Shown: positions 61,869 through 64,000 of the stretch, one piece after another
Layout of the letters: every line of letters starts with the position of its first letter
Position numbering within the stretch: position 1 is the stretch's first letter
Assembly (NCBI RefSeq): GCF_009796285.1
Contig: NZ_CP047020.1
Span: forward strand, 4,588,001-4,652,000
Direction of reading: 5' to 3'
Source of the DNA: Streptomyces broussonetiae
Lineage (GTDB): Bacteria; Actinomycetota; Actinomycetes; Streptomycetales; Streptomycetaceae
Length of the DNA: 64,000 bases
Made by a program: the position numbers and the translations under genes
The notes under the pieces: generated by a model
Databases searched by the model: none
What the model was told of the DNA's origin: nothing
What the model saw: the letters and a program-made list of their open reading frames with translations, nothing else

Positions 61869-61997
61869 GTTCATGAGGCCCGTCTGAGAGGCCTGCGCGA
61901 GCCGCGAGAAGCTTCTTTATATCGGGCAAACGCGGTTCTGCCGGGCTTCTCAGCGGGCACTCAGGAAGCTCTCACGTTCGCGGGGGACTCTCTACTC

Positions 61998-62999
61998 ATG
62001 ACCGAGAGCCAGGGCAATGAGACGCAGCAGCACTACTACTCCGCTCCTGTGACCCCCGAGTGGCCGCCCCCGCCGCCGTACCAGCCGGTGACGGCCATGG
62101 CAGCCCCGGAGCCCGCGCCGCGCAAGAAGCGCGACCGCAGTCCCGTCGCCCTCCTCGCCGCTGTCGCGATCGTCGCGGCGGCCGTCGGCGGCGGTACCGC
62201 CTACGCCTTCCAGGAGCTGACCGGCAAGGACACGGTCGCCTCCAGCGGCACGACCACCAACGTGGTGCCCTCCAGCAAGCGCGGCGACGTCGCCGCGATC
62301 GCCGCCGCGGTCAGCCCGAGCGTGGTCGAGGTCAACGCCTCCCTCGGCAGCGGTTCCTCCACCGGCTCCGGCGTGATCATCACGTCGGGCGGCGAGATCG
62401 TCACCAACAACCACGTCATCGCCGGCGCGCAGTCCATAAAGGTGCGCACCAGCGACGGCAGCAGCTACACCGCCCAGGTCGTCGGCACCGACAGCTCCAA
62501 GGACCTCGCACTGATCAAGGTGCAGGGCGCCTCGGGCCTCAAGGCCGCCTCGCTCGGCAACTCCAGCGGCGTCCAGGTCGGTGACTCGGTCGTCGCGATC
62601 GGCTCCCCCGAGGGTCTGACCGGCACCGTCACCAGCGGTATCGTCTCCGCGCTCAACCGGGACGTGACCGTCTCCACCGACGAGAGCCAGGGCCAGAACC
62701 AGGGCGGCGACGGCAACTGGCCGTTCCAGTTCGGCGGCCGTCAGTTCAACGGCGACACCGGTTCGTCCACGACGACCTACAAGGCCATCCAGACCGACGC
62801 GTCGCTCAACCCCGGCAACTCCGGCGGTGCGCTGATCGACGCGAGCGGCAACATCATCGGCATCAACTCCGCGATGTACTCGTCGAGTCAGCAGTCCTCC
62901 TCGTCCTCGGACGCGGGCAGCATCGGCCTCGGCTTCGCGATCCCCGTCAACACCGTCAAGTCCGACCTGGCCAAGCTGCGATCGGGCTCCAACGGCTAA
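61998..62999 (+). CDS. HtrA-like trypsin-type serine protease without PDZ domain
   Basis: A 333-residue membrane-anchored protease. Pro-rich cytoplasmic start, one membrane helix (about 49-70), and a chymotrypsin-fold domain with the triad H139 (NNHV), D169 (KDLALI) and S275 (NPGNSGGAL). A Gln/Gly/Asn-rich loop lies between the two barrels. HtrA enzymes usually carry a PDZ domain; none follows here. It probably cleaves misfolded envelope proteins. ATG at 61998. Confidence 0.93.
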   Translation: MTESQGNETQQHYYSAPVTPEWPPPPPYQPVTAMAAPEPAPRKKRDRSPVALLAAVAIVAAAVGGGTAYAFQELTGKDTVASSGTTTNVVPSSKRGDVAAIAAAVSPSVVEVNASLGSGSSTGSGVIITSGGEIVTNNHVIAGAQSIKVRTSDGSSYTAQVVGTDSSKDLALIKVQGASGLKAASLGNSSGVQVGDSVVAIGSPEGLTGTVTSGIVSALNRDVTVSTDESQGQNQGGDGNWPFQFGGRQFNGDTGSSTTTYKAIQTDASLNPGNSGGALIDASGNIIGINSAMYSSSQQSSSSSDAGSIGLGFAIPVNTVKSDLAKLRSGSNG

Positions 63000-63042
63000 C
63001 CGCTCCACCAGCTCACACCGGCACGTCAGCAGGGAGTACGTC

Positions 63043-63267
63043 ATGATCACGCATGTCTCGCACCAGATCACCGGCCGCGGCCCCGCCGACTTCACCCTGG
63101 CGCTGTTCATCGCCCGCGATCTGCACCTGCCGATCCCCAAGCCCCGCGCCCCCGAGGTCGTGACGCCCCCGGTACCCCAGCCCCAGCTGATGGGCCTGCG
63201 CACCTCCGCCGTCCGCACCCACCGCCGCAAGGTCCCGCTGAACCGCCTGAGCACGGTCCGCGCCTGA
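63043..63267 (+). CDS. small protein between the protease and the response regulator
   Basis: A 74-residue protein: MITHVSHQITGRGPADFTLA, then ARDLHLPIPKPRAPEVVTPP and a basic C-terminus (RTHRRKVPLNRL). It has no recognised domain. The AGGGAG site and position between two conserved genes support it. The gene order appears in related streptomycetes as I recall. Confidence 0.7.
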   Translation: MITHVSHQITGRGPADFTLALFIARDLHLPIPKPRAPEVVTPPVPQPQLMGLRTSAVRTHRRKVPLNRLSTVRA

Positions 63268-63368
63268 GCACGGCAGGTGTGCGTTTCGGCCCACTGTCCG
63301 TGGCAGGCTGAGAGAGAGCCGTACACAGCCCTGCCCCCCCACCCACCGAATCCGAGGAATCGCGAGCG

Positions 63369-64000
63369 ATGAGCCCCGCCGAAGGCGACCGTGACCCCCA
63401 GCGCATCCTGATCGTCGACGACGAGCCGGCGGTACGCGAGGCGCTGCAGCGCAGCCTCGCGTTCGACGGGTACGACACGGAGGTGGCCGTCGACGGCGCG
63501 GACGCGCTGGAGAAGGCCACCGCCTACAGGCCCGACCTGGTCGTCCTGGACATCCAGATGCCGCGCATGGACGGCCTGACGGCGGCCCGCCGCATCCGCG
63601 GCGCCGGCGACACGACCCCGATCCTCATGCTCACGGCCCGGGACACGGTCGGCGACCGGGTGACCGGGCTGGACGCGGGCGCCGACGACTACCTGGTCAA
63701 GCCGTTCGAGCTGGACGAGTTGTTCGCCCGGATCCGGGCACTGCTGCGGCGCAGCTCGTACGCCGCCGCCGTGTCGCCCGAGGTCCAGGAGGACGAGGCC
63801 CTCACCTTCGGCGACCTGCGCATGGACCTCGCGACCCGCGAGGTCACCCGGGGCGGGCGCCAGGTGGAACTGACCCGCACGGAGTTCACCCTCCTGGAGA
63901 TGTTCATGGCGCACCCGCGCCAGGTCCTCACCCGTGAGCAGATCCTGAAGGCGGTGTGGGGCTTCGACTTCGAGCCCTCGTCCAACTCCCTCGACGTCTA
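63369..64000 (+). CDS. OmpR/MprA-type response regulator, 3' end outside the window
   Basis: The first 210 residues are visible. Receiver domain: ILIVDDEPAVREALQ (acidic pair), DLVVLDIQMPRMDGL (phosphoacceptor), LTARDTVGDRVTGLDAGADDYLVKPF (split: LTARD, DDYLVKPF). A winged helix starts at about 150 (LTFGDLRMDLATREV, LTRTEFTLLEMFMAHPRQVL). It resembles MprA, which controls an HtrA-type protease in mycobacteria, and an HtrA-like gene lies just upstream. The partner kinase is expected beyond the edge. Confidence 0.93.
   Translation, partial: MSPAEGDRDPQRILIVDDEPAVREALQRSLAFDGYDTEVAVDGADALEKATAYRPDLVVLDIQMPRMDGLTAARRIRGAGDTTPILMLTARDTVGDRVTGLDAGADDYLVKPFELDELFARIRALLRRSSYAAAVSPEVQEDEALTFGDLRMDLATREVTRGGRQVELTRTEFTLLEMFMAHPRQVLTREQILKAVWGFDFEPSSNSLDV

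Noticed and set aside
61992..63914. Complement frame of 640 codons across the protease and response regulator
   Set aside because: It covers three well-supported genes on the other strand and has shadow composition.

Overview
The window is high-GC actinobacterial DNA and almost certainly comes from a Streptomyces chromosome. Evidence includes a chaplin gene, mshA (mycothiol), the RsiG anti-sigma factor with two c-di-GMP signatures, nickel-specific Nur, glnR, a DUF397/XRE pair and rare in-frame TTA codons. The order gpmA, mshA, NlpC/P60, nur, dtd, sulfurtransferase, glnR resembles, from memory, the core region around SCO4155-SCO4209 of S. coelicolor in reverse; this was not checked by alignment.

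Region 1 (1-13943). A partial MFS transporter and gpmA are followed by an integrated mobile element of about 12.5 kb. The element has the gene set of an actinomycete integrative and conjugative element (AICE): tyrosine integrase, excisionase, an iteron-like repeat cluster, a helicase-like ATPase plus a Prim-Pol protein (RepPP-type replication), an FtsK/TraB-type transfer ATPase, Spd-like small proteins, a KorSA-like GntR repressor, and cargo of a P-loop kinase, a double-HTH regulator and a tiny basic protein. An 18-bp direct repeat marks both ends. The left copy is the last codons of gpmA, so the element sits in the 3' end of a glycolytic gene and restores its reading frame.

Region 2 (13957-43140). 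Mostly chromosomal housekeeping and regulator/target pairs: OYE reductase with MerR, a short chaplin, a carboxymuconolactone decarboxylase-type enzyme, DUF2000 with AraC, a secreted beta-helix protein, mshA with a YbjN protein, a methyltransferase, an NlpC/P60 cell-wall hydrolase, a receiver-SpoIIE phosphatase, an ECF41 sigma factor with its decarboxylase partner, MocR with a LysE exporter, a UvrA-like ABC ATPase, RraA, a HelR-type helicase remnant, TetR, a HAD phosphatase, an Eis-type acetyltransferase, RsiG, dtd, YgfZ, Nur, and an SDR with MarR. Several divergent intergenic regions carry clear operator palindromes.

Region 3 (43199-53795). A nitrobindin-like protein and a 32-residue membrane microprotein precede a signalling cassette. 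Three overlapping genes encode a TerY-like vWA protein, a PP2C phosphatase and a membrane-anchored kinase-like protein (a TerY-P-type triad). They are followed by a zinc-ribbon membrane protein and a small protein that share a short repeat, and flanked by a divergent 742-residue membrane-anchored protein. The vWA gene has an in-frame TTA codon, suggesting bldA-dependent translation. An XRE/DUF397 pair and a three-gene overlapping set ending in a DsrE-like protein follow.

Region 4 (53836-64000). An N-terminally truncated SDR abuts a polypurine tract. Then come DUF3099, LmeA-like, a probably leaderless cysteine-containing leader peptide upstream of a sulfurtransferase-DUF1416 operon, a Gln-rich membrane protein, MoaD, an alpha/beta hydrolase, glnR, a LacI regulator, an HtrA-like protease and a response regulator cut by the right edge.
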